Shown piece by piece: positions 18,555-27,573 of a DNA stretch of 64,000 bases. Under the pieces are notes generated by a model. The model was not told the origin of the DNA. It did not search any database and saw only the letters and a program-made list of their open reading frames with translations. The translations under genes were made by a program, and so were the position numbers. This DNA comes from JAWKWH01 sp963669455 (GTDB taxonomy: Bacteria > Pseudomonadota > Alphaproteobacteria > Rhizobiales > Rhizobiaceae): assembly GCA_963669455.1 (NCBI GenBank), contig OY770026.1, positions 2,728,001 through 2,792,000 of the forward strand. The letters run 5' to 3'. Positions within the stretch are counted from its first letter, which is position 1, and every line of letters starts with the position of its first letter.

Positions 18555-18986
18555 TCAGTTGGTGACAACAATGCGCACATTGCCGGGGCCGACGGCCTTT
18601 ACCAATGAGAAGAGTTTTTTCGCATTGGAGGGGTGCAGCCGGACGCAACCGTGTGATGCCGGGCGGCCGAGCCTGCTAATCGCGTTGGTGCCGTGAATGG
18701 CATAACCGCGATGATAAAAGATCGAGTAAGGCATTGGCGACATGTTGTATTTTCGCGAGTGCCACATTTTGTGCATGCGCTTCGGGCGCCAGGTGCCACG
18801 CGGCGTCACATAACCACGCCTGGCAGTCGAAACCTTCCAGCGATGAACAACACGTCCATGTTTCTTGACCGTCATCGTCTGCTTTGACACATCGATATGT
18901 GCCACCAAACTTGCTGCCGAACCGGTAGCGACTGCTGCAAAAAACATCGCTATCGATGTCATTGCCATGAGAACAAATTTACGCAT
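18555..18986 (-). CDS. Secreted L,D-transpeptidase (YkuD domain)
   Basis: A 143-residue exported protein that forms 3-3 peptidoglycan cross-links or attaches lipoprotein to the wall. A signal peptide ends near TGSAA (residues 1-25). The YkuD catalytic region has His98 in IHGTN and the motif SHGCVRLH with Cys114. The frame extends to 19076, but AGGGAG precedes the ATG at 18986, which also begins the signal peptide. It is a short single-domain form. A strong terminator follows. Confidence 0.9.
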   Translation of the reverse strand: MRKFVLMAMTSIAMFFAAVATGSAASLVAHIDVSKQTMTVKKHGRVVHRWKVSTARRGYVTPRGTWRPKRMHKMWHSRKYNMSPMPYSIFYHRGYAIHGTNAISRLGRPASHGCVRLHPSNAKKLFSLVKAVGPGNVRIVVTN

Positions 18987-19164
18987 CAAAAACTCCCTAC
19001 GCCCCTTCAAAACAACGCCCAAACCAGAAACCGGACGATTGACCGTCACATAATTTTCTGCCGATTTCACCATCAACTGGCAAGAAAATCAAAAAAAATT
19101 TGTCAATTGCTTAATTTCAAACAGACGCTTGCATTGATGCTGCCTCGCTGGTCAAACTGGCGCG

Positions 19165-20430
19165 ATGGATGAAATGCTCGCCAATGCGGTGGAAAACCGG
19201 CGAACGGAACTGGTTGATCTAACGGTCGATCTGATCCGCTTTCCAACCATCAATCCTCCCGGAGAGGCCTACCGGCCTTGTGCGGAATTCTTGGGCGCGA
19301 GGCTGAAGCAATCGGGCTTTGACATCGCTTATATCCGTGGCGAAGGTGCACCTGGCGACAGCGACAAGTACCCCCGCACCAATGTGATTGGCCGCCGTGA
19401 GGGCCGTGTACCAGGGCCGGTGGTGCATTTTAACTCGCATATCGACGTGGTCGTGGCCGGTGAAGGCTGGAGTGTCGATCCGTTTTCAGGGGTCATCAGA
19501 GACGGCAAGATCTATGGACGCGGCGCCTCAGATATGAAGGGCGGACTGGCAGCCTCGGTCATCGCCGTGGAAGCCTTTTTGCAGATTTATCCGGATTATC
19601 CAGGAGCGATTGAAATTTCCGGCACGGTTGACGAGGAATCCGGTGGATTTGGCGGCGTCGCCTATCTGGCCGGACAGGGTCTGTTTTCCAAGCCGAGGGT
19701 CGATCATGTGATCATCCCCGAACCTTTGAACAAGGACAGGATATGCCTTGGCCATCGCGGTGCCTGGTGGGCCGAAATCAAGACCAAAGGTTCTCAGGCG
19801 CATGGCTCGATGCCGTTTCTGGGCGATTGCGCGATCCGTCACATGGGCGCGGTGATCGAGGCATTTGAAACCGAGCTCTTTCCGGCACTCGATAAAAAGC
19901 AGATGTCGATGCCTGTCGTACCGGAGGGCGCACGCCGCTCGACATTGAATCTGAACGCTGTTCATGGCGGTGAAGCCGATGATTTTTCAGGCCTCCCGGC
20001 ACCCAATGTGCCCGATTCGTGCCGTCTTACAATCGACCGCCGGTTTTTGCTTGAAGAACAGCTCGACGAGGTCAAGAGTGAAGTGACTTCAATTCTTGAA
20101 CGCCTGAAACGTGACCGGCCGTCATTCGACTATGACATCCGGGATATCATGGAAATCATTCCGACGATGACCGACCGGGATGCCCCGGTTGTTCAGGCGG
20201 TGGCCGGCGGCATCCGCTCTGTTTTCGGCCGCGACCCGGAATATGTCATCTCGCCTGGCTCCTACGACCAGAAACACATCGCCCGCCTCGGGCATTTGCA
20301 TGATTGCATCGCCTATGGGCCCGGAATCCTCGACCTGGCGCACCAAGCCGATGAATGGATCGGCATCGACGATATGGTCGAAGCGGCGAAGGTGATGGCC
20401 TACGGGTTGAAGACACTTCTCAGGCGATGA
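19165..20430 (+). CDS. M20-family metallopeptidase/amidohydrolase (ArgE/DapE/CPG2-like)
   Basis: A 421-residue di-zinc deacylase or peptidase. Metal and catalytic residues are visible: His92 and Asp94 in SHIDVV, Asp123 in GASDMKGG, Glu157-Glu158 in VDEES, and a C-terminal His in DLAHQADEW. A dimerisation (lid) domain lies around residues 195-305. Sequence alone does not distinguish acetylornithine deacetylase, succinyl-diaminopimelate desuccinylase or an N-acyl-amino-acid/dipeptide hydrolase. A peptide-type ABC transporter begins about 570 bases downstream and could supply substrate; this link is inferred. Confidence 0.82.
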   Translation: MDEMLANAVENRRTELVDLTVDLIRFPTINPPGEAYRPCAEFLGARLKQSGFDIAYIRGEGAPGDSDKYPRTNVIGRREGRVPGPVVHFNSHIDVVVAGEGWSVDPFSGVIRDGKIYGRGASDMKGGLAASVIAVEAFLQIYPDYPGAIEISGTVDEESGGFGGVAYLAGQGLFSKPRVDHVIIPEPLNKDRICLGHRGAWWAEIKTKGSQAHGSMPFLGDCAIRHMGAVIEAFETELFPALDKKQMSMPVVPEGARRSTLNLNAVHGGEADDFSGLPAPNVPDSCRLTIDRRFLLEEQLDEVKSEVTSILERLKRDRPSFDYDIRDIMEIIPTMTDRDAPVVQAVAGGIRSVFGRDPEYVISPGSYDQKHIARLGHLHDCIAYGPGILDLAHQADEWIGIDDMVEAAKVMAYGLKTLLRR

Positions 20431-20433
20431 CGC

Positions 20434-20805
20434 TCACGCCATGAGATGGACGACGGACATAAAAACGGTCAGCACGATTATGGCAAATATGACATGGGCG
20501 ATCACCAATTGTGTCATATCAGGCGTAGCTTCGGGCTTGAACACGGTTTTTAACCCGATGATCGGTGAGGCAACCAGCCAGACAAAGGCGATCAGCAGAC
20601 CAATCCAACCCCCTGCCCCCAGTTCGAGCAGAAACGGCACCGGGATCGCAAAGATAACCGACCAGAGTTGTTTGCCGGGATTGCCTGCAACATCGGCAAA
20701 ACCGGCGCCACGGGACATGGCGATCAGGCCAAGCAGTGTGCAGCCCAGCACGCCACCAAGCACGATGCCAAGCCAGGGCGCAAATTGAAGATAGCTGGAA
20801 AGCAT
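20434..20805 (-). CDS. Hypothetical four-helix membrane protein
   Basis: A 123-residue protein with four hydrophobic segments (about residues 8-30, 48-60, 64-88, 98-120). It is convergent with the M20 gene, whose stop lies three bases away. AGGAA precedes its ATG. I do not recognise a family and no catalytic motif is visible. The hydrophobic pattern and clean start argue that it is a real gene rather than a shadow. Confidence 0.6.
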   Translation of the reverse strand: MLSSYLQFAPWLGIVLGGVLGCTLLGLIAMSRGAGFADVAGNPGKQLWSVIFAIPVPFLLELGAGGWIGLLIAFVWLVASPIIGLKTVFKPEATPDMTQLVIAHVIFAIIVLTVFMSVVHLMA

Positions 20806-21005
20806 TTGACGTTCCTACAAGGTTCACTACCCTGATATTAGCGCACGCAGCCGCTTGACGCCATCGCAATCGGCACATCCAGGCCAGCGACGCAATATTT
20901 CCAAGCAATCGCTGGCAATCGAGCAAATATCCTGATTTAAAGTTTATTCGGCCAACGCACTATAGCGTCGGCCGATCAGTTTTGAAGTCTTTTTGGGAGA
21001 CAGAA

Positions 21006-22484
21006 ATGAAGACAGTCAATTCGATCATTGCCGCATCTGTTCTTGTGCTGGCTACGGGAACATCGGTGCTTGCCGCACGGTCCGATCTTGTCATGGGTAT
21101 CGTGCTTGAGCCCCCGCATCTGGACCCGACCGCGAGTGCTGCGGCCGCAATCGACGAAGTTGTCTACGCAAATATTTTCGAAGGCCTGACCAGGATCGGA
21201 TCGGACGGTTCGGTGCAGCCGGGCCTGGCCGAAAGCTGGACGGTTTCTGAAGATGGCAAGACCTATGTGTTCAAACTGCGCTCCGGCGCCAAATTTCACG
21301 ATGGAAGCGCGCTTGACGCCGGTGACGTAAAATTCTCGCTTGACCGGGCGCGGGCGGAAGGCTCCACCAATGCGCAAACACCGCTTTTTGCCCAGATCGA
21401 CACTGTGGAAGCCGGCGCCGGGACGGTGACCGTCACACTAAAACAGCCACAAGGCTCTTTCCTGTACAATATGGGTTGGGGTGATGCGGTAATCGTCGCG
21501 CCGGAAAGTGCCGACAACAACAAGACCAATCCGGTCGGCACCGGCCCATTCAAATTCGGCAGCTGGGCCAAGGGATCATCGATCAAAATCGTCAAGAACC
21601 CGGACTATTGGGGTGAGCCGGCAATGCTCGAAAAGGCGGAATTCCGCGTTATCCCGGATGCAGCAGCGGCGGTGCCCGCCTTGCTTTCCGGTGATGTGCA
21701 CGCTTTTGCACAAATGCCTGCCGGCGACGCGCTTGCCCAAATTGAGGCCGACCCGCGCTTCGACGTGGTTATCGGTGCGACCGAGGGCGAAACGATCCTG
21801 TCGACCAACAACAAAAAACCGCCATTTGACAATCTGAAGGTTCGCCAGGCGATTGCCCATGCGCTTAACCGCGAAGTGATCATTCAGGGCAATGGTTCAG
21901 GATATGGCACGCCGATAGGCTCGCATTTCTCGCCCGCCAACGAGGCCTATGTCGATCTCATCGGAACCTACCCTTATGACCCTGAAAAGGCCAAAGCCCT
22001 GCTTGCCGAGGCCGGGTTTGCCGATGGCATCAAGGCGACAATCAAGCTGCCGCCTCCCTCCTATGCTCGCGATGGCGGACAGGTGGTCGCCGCGCAATTG
22101 CGCCAAGTCGGTATCGAGCTGGAAATCATCCCCGTCGAGTGGGCGCAATGGCTGGAGCAGGTGTTTAAAGCCAAGGACTATGACCTCACCATCGTGTCGC
22201 ACACGGAGCCCAATGATATCGGCATCTATGCGCGCAAGGATTACTATTTCCAGTACGACAATGCGGCGTTTGACACCATCATCGCCGAGCTCGATGTCAC
22301 CTCCGATCCCGCCAAGCGCAAGGACCTGTTCGCCAAGGCGCAGAAAATCCTCGCAGACGACGCGGTCAACGGGTTCATGTTCCAGCTTCCGAAAATCGGG
22401 GTCTGGGACGCAAAAATTGAAGGCCTGTGGCACGATTCTCCGGTGCAGGCCAATGATTTGACCAAGGTGAAGTGGACGGATTGA
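21006..22484 (+). CDS. Peptide-type ABC transporter substrate-binding protein (SBP family 5)
   Basis: A 492-residue periplasmic binding protein of the DppA/OppA class. A signal peptide ends near SVLAA; then follow EPPHLDPTASAAAA, YANIFEGLTRI, the family-5 core LAESWTVSEDGKTYVFKLR, and the lid element NPVGTGPFKF. The ATG at 21006 is eight codons inside the open frame and is preceded by GGGAG. It is followed by a stable hairpin and then two permeases and a fused ATPase. The ligand may be peptides, or another compound taken by this class. Confidence 0.9.
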   Translation: MKTVNSIIAASVLVLATGTSVLAARSDLVMGIVLEPPHLDPTASAAAAIDEVVYANIFEGLTRIGSDGSVQPGLAESWTVSEDGKTYVFKLRSGAKFHDGSALDAGDVKFSLDRARAEGSTNAQTPLFAQIDTVEAGAGTVTVTLKQPQGSFLYNMGWGDAVIVAPESADNNKTNPVGTGPFKFGSWAKGSSIKIVKNPDYWGEPAMLEKAEFRVIPDAAAAVPALLSGDVHAFAQMPAGDALAQIEADPRFDVVIGATEGETILSTNNKKPPFDNLKVRQAIAHALNREVIIQGNGSGYGTPIGSHFSPANEAYVDLIGTYPYDPEKAKALLAEAGFADGIKATIKLPPPSYARDGGQVVAAQLRQVGIELEIIPVEWAQWLEQVFKAKDYDLTIVSHTEPNDIGIYARKDYYFQYDNAAFDTIIAELDVTSDPAKRKDLFAKAQKILADDAVNGFMFQLPKIGVWDAKIEGLWHDSPVQANDLTKVKWTD

Positions 22485-22496
22485 CGCGTCTTATTT

Positions 22497-22530
22497 GAAT
22501 TGCCGCTCCGTATCAAAGGGGCGGCAATTC
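22497..22530 (+). other. Intra-operon hairpin between binding-protein and permease genes
   Basis: Thirteen-base arms GAATTGCCGCTCC and GGGGCGGCAATTC (one T-G pair) around an eight-base loop, in the gap between binding-protein stop and permease start. No T-run follows, so it is more likely an mRNA-stabilising or partial-termination element that raises binding-protein output than a full terminator. Confidence 0.6.
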
Positions 22531-22567
22531 GGCTTTGGGTAGTCTTCTGCAACGATTACGGACCGGC

Positions 22568-23512
22568 ATGGCGGCCTATCTTCTCAAGCGTCTTGGTATC
22601 GGAGCACTGACGCTGATATGCGCCTCAGTCGTCGTCTTTGCTGTCCTGGAAATCATCCCCGGCGACCCTGCCCGGCTGATGCTCGGTATGAATGCGACGG
22701 AAGATGCGGTTCAGGCGCTGCGCCAGCAGATGGGCCTCGATAACCCGCTTCCGACGCGCTATTTTGCCTGGATGACCGGTTTTGTCACCGGCGATTTCGG
22801 GCACTCTTACACCTATTCCGTGCCGGTCACCGAGCTGGTTGCCGAACGTATTGTCGTCTCGCTGCCGCTGGCCATATTCGCGCTTCTGCTCACCGTTTTG
22901 ATTGCCATCCCGGTGGGAATTTTTGCCGCTTCCAGGCAGGGCCGGTTTTCAGATACGGCAGTCATGACCACGGCTCAGATCGGCGTCGCGGTCCCCAATT
23001 TCTGGTTTGCCCTGATCCTGGTCTACATCTTTGCCGTCTGGCTGCGTCTGTTTCCCGCCGGCGGATTTCCCGGTTGGAGTGCCGGCTTATGGCCTGGCCT
23101 CAAAGCCTTGATCCTGCCTGCCATTTCGCTTGCCGCCCTACAGGCGGCCGTGCTTGCCCGCGTTGCCAGATCGGCTTTGATCGAGGAGCTCAACGAAGAC
23201 TATATCCGCACAGCCCGCGCCAAGGGGCTGCCACAGCGCCATGTGCTTTGGCGTCACGCGATGCGCAATGCGATGATCCCGGTTTTGACGATCATGGGGC
23301 TGCAATTTGCCTATCTGCTGGCCGGCACGATCATCATCGAAAATGTGTTCTATCTGCCAGGCCTCGGCCGGCTGGTGTTTCAGGCGATTACCCAGCGTGA
23401 TCTGATCGTTGTCGAAAGCGTCGTGTTGCTCCTGGTCGCAAGCGTCATCGCCGTCAATATGCTGGTCGACGTTACCTATGCGCTGGTCGATCCGCGTCTG
23501 AGGCATCGCTGA
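22568..23512 (+). CDS. Peptide-type ABC transporter permease (DppB-like)
   Basis: A 314-residue inner-membrane permease with six helices. It has the DppB N-terminal style MAAYLLKRL and EIIPGDPARLMLG, and the EAA loop containing EELNEDYIRTARAKGLP, which docks to the ATPase. The open frame begins at 22535, but the ATG at 22568 gives the normal N-terminus. The stop overlaps the next permease start as TGATG. Confidence 0.88.
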   Translation: MAAYLLKRLGIGALTLICASVVVFAVLEIIPGDPARLMLGMNATEDAVQALRQQMGLDNPLPTRYFAWMTGFVTGDFGHSYTYSVPVTELVAERIVVSLPLAIFALLLTVLIAIPVGIFAASRQGRFSDTAVMTTAQIGVAVPNFWFALILVYIFAVWLRLFPAGGFPGWSAGLWPGLKALILPAISLAALQAAVLARVARSALIEELNEDYIRTARAKGLPQRHVLWRHAMRNAMIPVLTIMGLQFAYLLAGTIIIENVFYLPGLGRLVFQAITQRDLIVVESVVLLLVASVIAVNMLVDVTYALVDPRLRHR

Positions 23513-24384
23513 TGCATGAATTTCCGCGTCCTCGGCAAGCCGATACGTTTGCCACCCTGTTTGGCAAGGCGTTTCGTAACCGGTCCTTCCTGATCGGATT
23601 TGCCGTCACCGCGATCATCCTTGCCATGGCCGTGGTGTCATTTTTCTGGACCCCTTATGATGTCACTGATCTGCCAGTCACCAACCGGCTGAAACCGCCA
23701 AGCCTTACCCACTGGATGGGAACCGACCATTTCGGACGCGATATTTTTTCCATGATCATGGTGGGCTCGCGCAATTCGATTGCCGTTGCCTTCATCGCGA
23801 TCACGATTGCCGCCGGCATCGGCGTCCCGCTCGGTTGCTGGGCGGCGGCTCGCCGGGGTTGGATAGACGAGGCGCTGATGCGGTTCAACGATGTCGTGTT
23901 TGCCTTTCCAGCCCTGCTCTCGGCCGTCATGATCACCGCCATTTTCGGCCCCGGCGCGATCAACGCCATCATCGCCATCGGACTGTTCAACATTCCGGTA
24001 TTCGCCCGTGTGGCCCGTGCCGGCGCGCTGGCGATCTGGCCGCGTGAATATATCCTGGCTGCCCGGTCCGCCGGCAAGAACGCCTTTCGAATTACCATCG
24101 AGCATATTCTGCCTAATATCGGCAATATCCTGGTTGTGCAGGGCACCATCCAGTTTGCGCTTGGGATCATTGCCGAAGCAGGTCTTTCCTATGTCGGCCT
24201 TGGCGAACAGCCGCCGATGCCAAGCTGGGGAAGAATGCTGTTCGACGCGCAGACACGAATGATCGTGGCCCCGCATCTGGCGATTTTTCCCGGCCTGGCA
24301 ATCGTCGCCACCGTGCTTGGACTGAACCTGCTCGGCGACGGCCTGCGCGATGTGCTCGACCCGAAACTGAGGCGCGAACGTTGA
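23512..24384 (+). CDS. Peptide-type ABC transporter permease (DppC-like)
   Basis: A 290-residue permease with an N-terminal cytoplasmic stretch and about six helices. The segment HWMGTDHFGRDIFSM is diagnostic of DppC/OppC, and the EAA loop contains REYILAARSAGK. It starts at the last base of the upstream stop codon (TGATG) and its own stop overlaps the ATPase start (TTGA), so the operon is tightly coupled. Confidence 0.88.
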   Translation: MHEFPRPRQADTFATLFGKAFRNRSFLIGFAVTAIILAMAVVSFFWTPYDVTDLPVTNRLKPPSLTHWMGTDHFGRDIFSMIMVGSRNSIAVAFIAITIAAGIGVPLGCWAAARRGWIDEALMRFNDVVFAFPALLSAVMITAIFGPGAINAIIAIGLFNIPVFARVARAGALAIWPREYILAARSAGKNAFRITIEHILPNIGNILVVQGTIQFALGIIAEAGLSYVGLGEQPPMPSWGRMLFDAQTRMIVAPHLAIFPGLAIVATVLGLNLLGDGLRDVLDPKLRRER

Positions 24385-26006
24385 GCCTGCTTGACATCAA
24401 AAACCTCGATCTTTCCATCGGCGGGGCAGAGATCCTGCGTGGCGTCGATCTTGCGCTCAACCCGGGCGAGGTCATGGGACTGGTTGGCGAATCCGGCTCC
24501 GGCAAGTCGATGACAGCGCTGGCGCTGATGCAATTATTGCCACATGCCGCAAGCACGGCCGGGCGCATTCAATTTGCCGGTATCGATATTCTGACGGCCG
24601 GTGAGGAAACCATGTACGCTGTGCGCGGCAACGATATCGGCATGGTGTTTCAGGAGCCGATGACCGCGCTAAACCCGGTCAAGACGATCGGCGAACAGGT
24701 GGCCGAGGGTATTCGCTGGCACACGTCGGCTAATCGCGCCGATGCGGAGGCCAAAGCCCGGCGCATGCTTGCCCGTGTCGGATTGCCGGAGGAAAAATTT
24801 CCGCTTTCGCGATACCCGCACGAATTGTCGGGCGGCCAGCGCCAGCGCGTGGTGATCGCGATTGCCTGCGCCTTGAACCCGAAACTGCTGGTTGCCGATG
24901 AGCCGACGACGGCGCTTGATGTCGTGCTGCAGGCGCAAATTCTCGATTTGCTGAAAGACTTGGTTGACGAGGACGGGATGGGGCTTTTGCTGATCAGTCA
25001 TGATCTGGCGGTGGTTGCCGACATTGCCGACCGTATCACGGTGATGCGCAACGGAAAGGTCGTGGAAACGGGCGAAACCGCCAAAACCCTGTTGGAACAA
25101 AAACACCCCTATACGAGGCAATTGGCTGAAGCCTCCACCCATGTGCCTGCCCGCAAAGCCGTTGCCGCGCGCGCGCGCCACCAGGATTCTCAATCTGGTC
25201 CATTGCTGGTCGTTGACCAAGCCGTGCGCGATTATCCGGGGCGGCGGCATTTTCTGTTTGAAAAGCCGCAACCGTTTCGCGCTGTCGATCACGTCAGCTT
25301 CTCGATGAACGAAGCGCAGTCACTGGCGCTGGTCGGACGCTCCGGCTGCGGAAAGTCCTCCCTTGCCAGGATGGTGCTGGCGCTGGACCCCATCACCGCG
25401 GGGTCGATCCGCTTTGACGGCACGGAGCTTGCCGGCCACGCGGGCAAAGAGCTGCGCGCCATCCGGCGCAATATGCAGGTGGTGTTTCAGGACCCGTACG
25501 GATCGTTTGATCCGCGCCACAAGGTCGAACGTCTGGTTACCGAGCCGCTGCATCTGCTCGACCATCAGCCTTCAAGGCAAGAGCGCCGTGACATGGCCAT
25601 TGCAGCGCTTGGCGAGGTCGGGCTTGTGCCATCCGATCTCGACAAATATCCGCATGAATTTTCAGGCGGCCAGCGCCAGCGCATTTCCATTGCCCGCGCC
25701 ATCATCACGCGGCCCAAGCTGGTGGTCTGTGACGAACCGGTCTCCGCGCTTGATGTATCGATCCGCGCTCAGGTGCTTGACCTATTTGCCGATTTGAACG
25801 ACCGGCTCGGCGTCGCCTATCTGTTTATCACCCACGATTTGAACGTTGCGCGCGCGATCACCGACGACGTGCTGGTGATGCATGAAGGACAGATCGTCGA
25901 ACGCGGCAAGACGGGTGATGTTCTGGCTAATCCGCAATCGGATGCCGGCCGCAAGCTGATTGCCGCAATGCCGGATCTGGACCGCGCCCTTGCACGGCGC
26001 AGCTGA
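24381..26006 (+). CDS. Fused double-domain ABC transporter ATPase (DppD-DppF type)
   Basis: A 541-residue protein joining two peptide-transporter ATPases. The first half has Walker A GESGSGKS, signature LSGGQRQRV and Walker B LLVADEP. The second has GRSGCGKS, FSGGQRQRIS and LVVCDEP. A linker near residues 255-275 separates them. It starts at a TTG overlapping the DppC stop. A single fused ATPase replaces the usual pair, a known arrangement in alphaproteobacteria. A family A repeat begins 50 bases after its stop. Confidence 0.9.
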   Translation: MSLLDIKNLDLSIGGAEILRGVDLALNPGEVMGLVGESGSGKSMTALALMQLLPHAASTAGRIQFAGIDILTAGEETMYAVRGNDIGMVFQEPMTALNPVKTIGEQVAEGIRWHTSANRADAEAKARRMLARVGLPEEKFPLSRYPHELSGGQRQRVVIAIACALNPKLLVADEPTTALDVVLQAQILDLLKDLVDEDGMGLLLISHDLAVVADIADRITVMRNGKVVETGETAKTLLEQKHPYTRQLAEASTHVPARKAVAARARHQDSQSGPLLVVDQAVRDYPGRRHFLFEKPQPFRAVDHVSFSMNEAQSLALVGRSGCGKSSLARMVLALDPITAGSIRFDGTELAGHAGKELRAIRRNMQVVFQDPYGSFDPRHKVERLVTEPLHLLDHQPSRQERRDMAIAALGEVGLVPSDLDKYPHEFSGGQRQRISIARAIITRPKLVVCDEPVSALDVSIRAQVLDLFADLNDRLGVAYLFITHDLNVARAITDDVLVMHEGQIVERGKTGDVLANPQSDAGRKLIAAMPDLDRALARRS

Positions 26007-26055
26007 CGGCAGGTAAAATCAAATCCGTTCCAATACGGGCAAAGCCGGTTGGATC

Positions 26056-26363
26056 AGAGCGTGTCTTGTTTAAATGGAATCGTTTGAGCGCAGGTAATTT
26101 GTGTCCTGGTTAGGAGAGCGACGCGACGCGGGTGCACACCCGTTAGCGTCGCGCGACGACATCCAGGGCGCAAAGAACCAAGCTGAAACGATTTGGGTTT
26201 GTCGTTCTGTTTCAAAACCTTAACCTCACCTGCTTGGAGGTCTTTTTCACGGACAGTGTCGTCAAAATCCTCGCACGATCGTTTGATCGCACTCCGGTGT
26301 TTTCCTAACTGCCGCAAAAAATCCTCTCCATCAAACTGATCCCATTTAAACAAGACACGCTCT
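26056..26363. repeat. Dispersed repeat family A, copy 3 (308 bp)
   Basis: Cleanest copy. The left end AGAGCGTGTCTTGTTTAAAT is repeated exactly inverted at the right end, giving terminal inverted repeats of more than 20 bp. The inner hairpin is CGGGTG/CACCCG at 26129-26142. It is nearly identical to copy 1 but lacks about 40 bp after position 26108. The right end contributes the AG of the TAG stop codon of the neighbouring lrp-type gene. Confidence 0.88.
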
Positions 26364-26835
26364 AGGATTTTCCCAGCAGCATGTAATCGAGCGGCAATTC
26401 GCTGGTATATTTGATCTGCTCCATGGCAAATGACGAGGAGACATCGCGAATTTCGACTTTGGCGATCAGACGTTTGTAAAATTCATCGAAGGCGGCGATG
26501 TCCGGCACCACCACACGCAGCATGTAGTCGATATCACCCGCCATGCGGTAGAATTCGACAACTTCCGGCAAATCGCGCACGACTTCAGAAAAGCGCTTAA
26601 GCCACTCCTCGCTATGGGAACTGGTTCGAATAGCGACGAAAACGGTCACTGCGACATTGATCTTTTCTACATCCAGCAGAGCAACGCGGCGCTTGATGAC
26701 GCCCTCTTCCTCCAACTTTTGTATCCGCCGCCAGCACGGGGTCGTCGACAGGCCGACTTTCTTGGCGATATCAGCTACCGCCAGTGTGGCGTCCTCCTGC
26801 AGGAGACGCAGGATTTTTTTATCAAGGCGATCCAT
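26362..26835 (-). CDS. Lrp/AsnC-family transcriptional regulator
   Basis: A 157-residue regulator with an N-terminal helix-turn-helix (LDKKILRLLQEDATLAVADIAKKVGLSTTPCWRR in its usual position, here abbreviated to its two halves LLQEDATLAVADIAKK and GLSTTPCWRRIQKLE) and a C-terminal RAM ligand-sensing domain containing GDIDYMLRV. Proteins of this family sense amino acids. Its stop codon TAG is formed at the junction with a family A repeat, so the present C-terminus LLGKS may differ from relatives. The target is unknown. Confidence 0.88.
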   Translation of the reverse strand: MDRLDKKILRLLQEDATLAVADIAKKVGLSTTPCWRRIQKLEEEGVIKRRVALLDVEKINVAVTVFVAIRTSSHSEEWLKRFSEVVRDLPEVVEFYRMAGDIDYMLRVVVPDIAAFDEFYKRLIAKVEIRDVSSSFAMEQIKYTSELPLDYMLLGKS

Positions 26836-26946
26836 GGCCAGCTCCGCTCATTGGAAACAAATTGCCTTTCAACCGGTATTACGGCAAATATCAAGGAAAT
26901 TCTTTCTGACAAATTCGTTACTGGTAAAAATTCATTCTTAAAACAG

Positions 26947-27573
26947 TCAGACAATGCGCTTTGCCACTTCTTGGCGCAGCACCGGAAGCAGCTCGTTTGA
27001 AAACCACGGGTTTTTCTTCAGCCAGCCCGAATTGCGCCATGACGGATGCGGCAGGGCAAGGGTTTTCGTCTCATCGTCCGCCCCGTCAAAATAAGTGCGC
27101 CAGTTCTTTACCGTCTCCGTCAGGGTCCTTTGTCTTTTTGCCCCCAGATGCCAGGCCTGGGCATATTGGCCGATCAAGAGCACCAACTCGATCTGACGCA
27201 TCTCGCCAATCAGCCTTGATCGCCACAATGGCGCGCATTCTGGGCGGGGTGGCAGGTCGGCCTTTTTGGCATTAAGACCGGGAAAGCAAAACCCCATCGG
27301 AACAATGGCGAAATTTCTGCTATCGTAGAATTGCGCGCGGCTGACGCCGAGCCATTGACGCAACCGGTCGCCTGACGGATCATCGAACGGAACTCCGCTT
27401 GCATGCACCCGTGTACCGGGCGCCTGGCCGGCAATCAGAATTTTGGCTTTTTTCGTAGCGACGACGATCGGGCGCGGTTCATGCGGCAAGGCATCGCCTC
27501 CGCCCTTGTCGCGGCACAGGCGGCAGGCGCGGATGCTGGCAACCAGATCGTCGAGTGCACTGTCCTCAGGCAT
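26947..27573 (-). CDS. Uracil-DNA glycosylase family protein
   Basis: A 208-residue protein with the family core GQAPGTRVH, followed by GVPFDDPSGDRLRQWLG, and a C-terminal ALPHPSWRN that matches the conserved HPS-type motif. Such proteins excise damaged bases or act as UDG-fold hydrolases; a CRLC pair near residue 18 may belong to an iron-sulfur site, but I cannot see a full cluster. The frame is open to 27603, but the ATG at 27573 overlaps the GST stop as ATGCCTGA and is preferred. Exact substrate is uncertain. Confidence 0.75.
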   Translation of the reverse strand: MPEDSALDDLVASIRACRLCRDKGGGDALPHEPRPIVVATKKAKILIAGQAPGTRVHASGVPFDDPSGDRLRQWLGVSRAQFYDSRNFAIVPMGFCFPGLNAKKADLPPRPECAPLWRSRLIGEMRQIELVLLIGQYAQAWHLGAKRQRTLTETVKNWRTYFDGADDETKTLALPHPSWRNSGWLKKNPWFSNELLPVLRQEVAKRIV

